NCBI RefSeq assembly: GCF_001583495.1
Contig: NZ_LQAQ01000112.1
Span: 154,263-218,262 of the forward strand
DNA: 64,000 nt
Direction: 5' to 3'
DNA from: Flammeovirga sp. SJP92
GTDB lineage: Bacteria > Bacteroidota > Bacteroidia > Cytophagales > Flammeovirgaceae
The translations under genes and the position numbers were made by a program. The notes under the pieces were generated by a model, which ran no database searches, was not told the origin of the DNA, and worked only from the letters and a program-made list of their open reading frames with translations. Shown piece after piece: positions 62,992 to 64,000 of this stretch (position 1 is the first letter of the stretch; each line of letters starts with the position of its first letter).

Positions 62992-64000
62992 CTACTGTTT
63001 CAGGATTTTGAAACGATCTCCATCCACAGTAACCATATAAATTCCAGGAGGGTAAGCGGAAATATCTACTTTAACCCTTTGAGATCTTCTAAGAAGAATC
63101 GGATTAATTTGCTGACCAAAAATATTATAGATAGCTAGATTTGAAGTGCTTGTGATTTTTGTGCTTTTCACATTGAAAACACCATCTGTTGGGTTGGGAT
63201 AAACTTGGTAGCCTAAATTCAATAAATCTTCCTTCGTGGTCGGTTCTTCAGGAGTAATTGGATCTTCAGGCTCATCAGGTACGTTGGTACAATCCTCTAT
63301 CCAGTCTTCTTCACCAATAATTGCTTTCTGATATTTAAAACCTATGGATTCAACGGCTGAAATTACTACTTTATAATACCCTTCTGCATTATCGCCATTG
63401 CCTCCTCTGTATAATACTGTAGCTACTGCAGGTGCCGTGTAACTCTCCCCATCTTTATTGTATTCCTCACCGATTAATCCTCGAACTTGGCAAGGCAAAT
63501 AACCGAAATGTTTTTCTTTAACTTGTGCAGTTTTGCCGTAAGTTCCCTTCACATTTTTCACAATACTCGTATTAGCATAATACCCTGGTGTAAGACCCAA
63601 CGAATCTTGTTCTTTAGTAAGATAACCTCTATCAATCCTCACTGCAAAACCTGTATTGATGGCTTCTACTCCATTTATCTCAACATGACCATTTTTTATG
63701 GCATGTGGCGAAATCATCACTGCCGCATTTCCATTCTGGCAGTATACATTTTTTGCATAAATATTATGATTGCCACCAATCTGTAAAGCATTCATTTTTT
63801 TTAATCCTGTCTCCAAACGTAGTGTAACGCCACCATCGCCCCAAATATCTTTAAAAAATACATTTCGGAGTGCTTGAGATTGTACCAGGCCATAACCATA
63901 ATGTGCCTTCTCGATACTGCAGTTTCTAATCACACCTCCATCTGACATCACATACTTACCATTGTATTGGGAATAGCCCATAGTGATAGCTGAAAACTTG
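62992..64000 (-). CDS. GH82 iota-carrageenase-like T9SS-secreted enzyme (5' end missing)
   Basis: The frame is open to the window end, so the N-terminus is cut off; ~335 codons are visible. The pattern GGVTLRLETGLKKMNALQIG, then NIYAKNVYCQNGNAAVMISP, then HAIKNGHVEINGVEAINTGF and AVRIDRGYL aligns with my memory of the Alteromonas iota-carrageenase catalytic region (GH82), including an E and H 36 residues apart (E of LETG, H of SPHA). In the reference the residue two after E is aspartate (ETD), here glycine (ETG). A T9SS domain (VYPNPTDGVF) ends the protein after a proline-rich linker. Activity therefore needs testing. Confidence 0.75.
   Translation of the reverse strand, partial: KFSAITMGYSQYNGKYVMSDGGVIRNCSIEKAHYGYGLVQSQALRNVFFKDIWGDGGVTLRLETGLKKMNALQIGGNHNIYAKNVYCQNGNAAVMISPHAIKNGHVEINGVEAINTGFAVRIDRGYLTKEQDSLGLTPGYYANTSIVKNVKGTYGKTAQVKEKHFGYLPCQVRGLIGEEYNKDGESYTAPAVATVLYRGGNGDNAEGYYKVVISAVESIGFKYQKAIIGEEDWIEDCTNVPDEPEDPITPEEPTTKEDLLNLGYQVYPNPTDGVFNVKSTKITSTSNLAIYNIFGQQINPILLRRSQRVKVDISAYPPGIYMVTVDGDRFKILKQ

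Noticed and set aside
1..64000. tRNA, rRNA, CRISPR array or intact transposase
   Set aside because: No cloverleaf-like conserved blocks, no regularly spaced direct repeats and no transposase frame were found by reading. Scanning with tRNAscan-SE and a CRISPR finder would settle this.

Overview
This AT-rich window looks like chromosome from a marine gliding-type Bacteroidota, most like Cytophagales (Flammeovirga-like). The evidence is two secreted proteins with type IX secretion (T9SS) C-terminal sorting domains, a SusC/SusD pair under ECF sigma/FecR control, several TonB-dependent outer-membrane proteins, many two-gene units led by AraC or Crp/Fnr regulators, and promoter boxes of the Bacteroidota TAnnTTTG type. 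The genus is inference. No rRNA, tRNA, CRISPR array or intact transposase was seen. Layout: 1-2.4 kb, 3' end of a beta-helix T9SS protein. 2.4-4.0, histidine kinase and single-domain response regulator. 4.4-6.6, secreted prolyl oligopeptidase. 6.7-7.7, a dead SMI1/KNR4 (SUKH) gene and a DinB-like protein. 8-8.4, a MITE-like repeat. 8.5-12.2, SDR, membrane protein, AraC regulator, acyltransferase. 12.4-17.4, LysE exporter, small membrane protein, GNAT enzyme, two hypothetical proteins and thiamin-salvage genes tenA-thiD. 17.5-22.1, bestrophin, patatin, Crp-SMR-NmrA group and a second repeat copy. 22.2-31.8, LysE, PPOX/PLP-decarboxylase pair, DUF4198-HupE metal-uptake pair, Crp-SRPBCC pair, DUF4291, PhyH-RidA pair, VanW. 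32.1-42.8, a large secreted protein of uncertain glycosidase type, AraC-VOC pair, FUSC-like transporter, TonB receptor, AraC-NmrA pair, a small coiled-coil protein and DUF2867. 42.9-48.2, a secreted WD40-caspase protein and ahpF. 48.5-57.1, a locus with ECF sigma, FecR, SusC, SusD and two glycerophosphodiesterases. 57.3-62.8, outer-membrane barrel, two small genes (one NrtS-like), the DUF6452-DUF6048 pair, kptA. 63-64, the 3' part of a GH82 iota-carrageenase-like T9SS enzyme that runs off the window. 

How the genes work together: the 48.5-57.1 locus reads as one outer-membrane scavenging system, with the sigma/anti-sigma pair sensing SusC occupancy, SusCD importing a ligand, and two exported phosphodiesterases cleaving glycerophosphodiesters. 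DUF4198-HupE looks like envelope metal capture. Several regulator genes sit directly before the redox or efflux genes they probably control. 

The least explained structure is a family of intergenic repeats. One full copy has terminal inverted repeats and a possible 5-bp target duplication, and its 5' hairpin module also occurs alone, with paired (compensatory) base changes in the stems.
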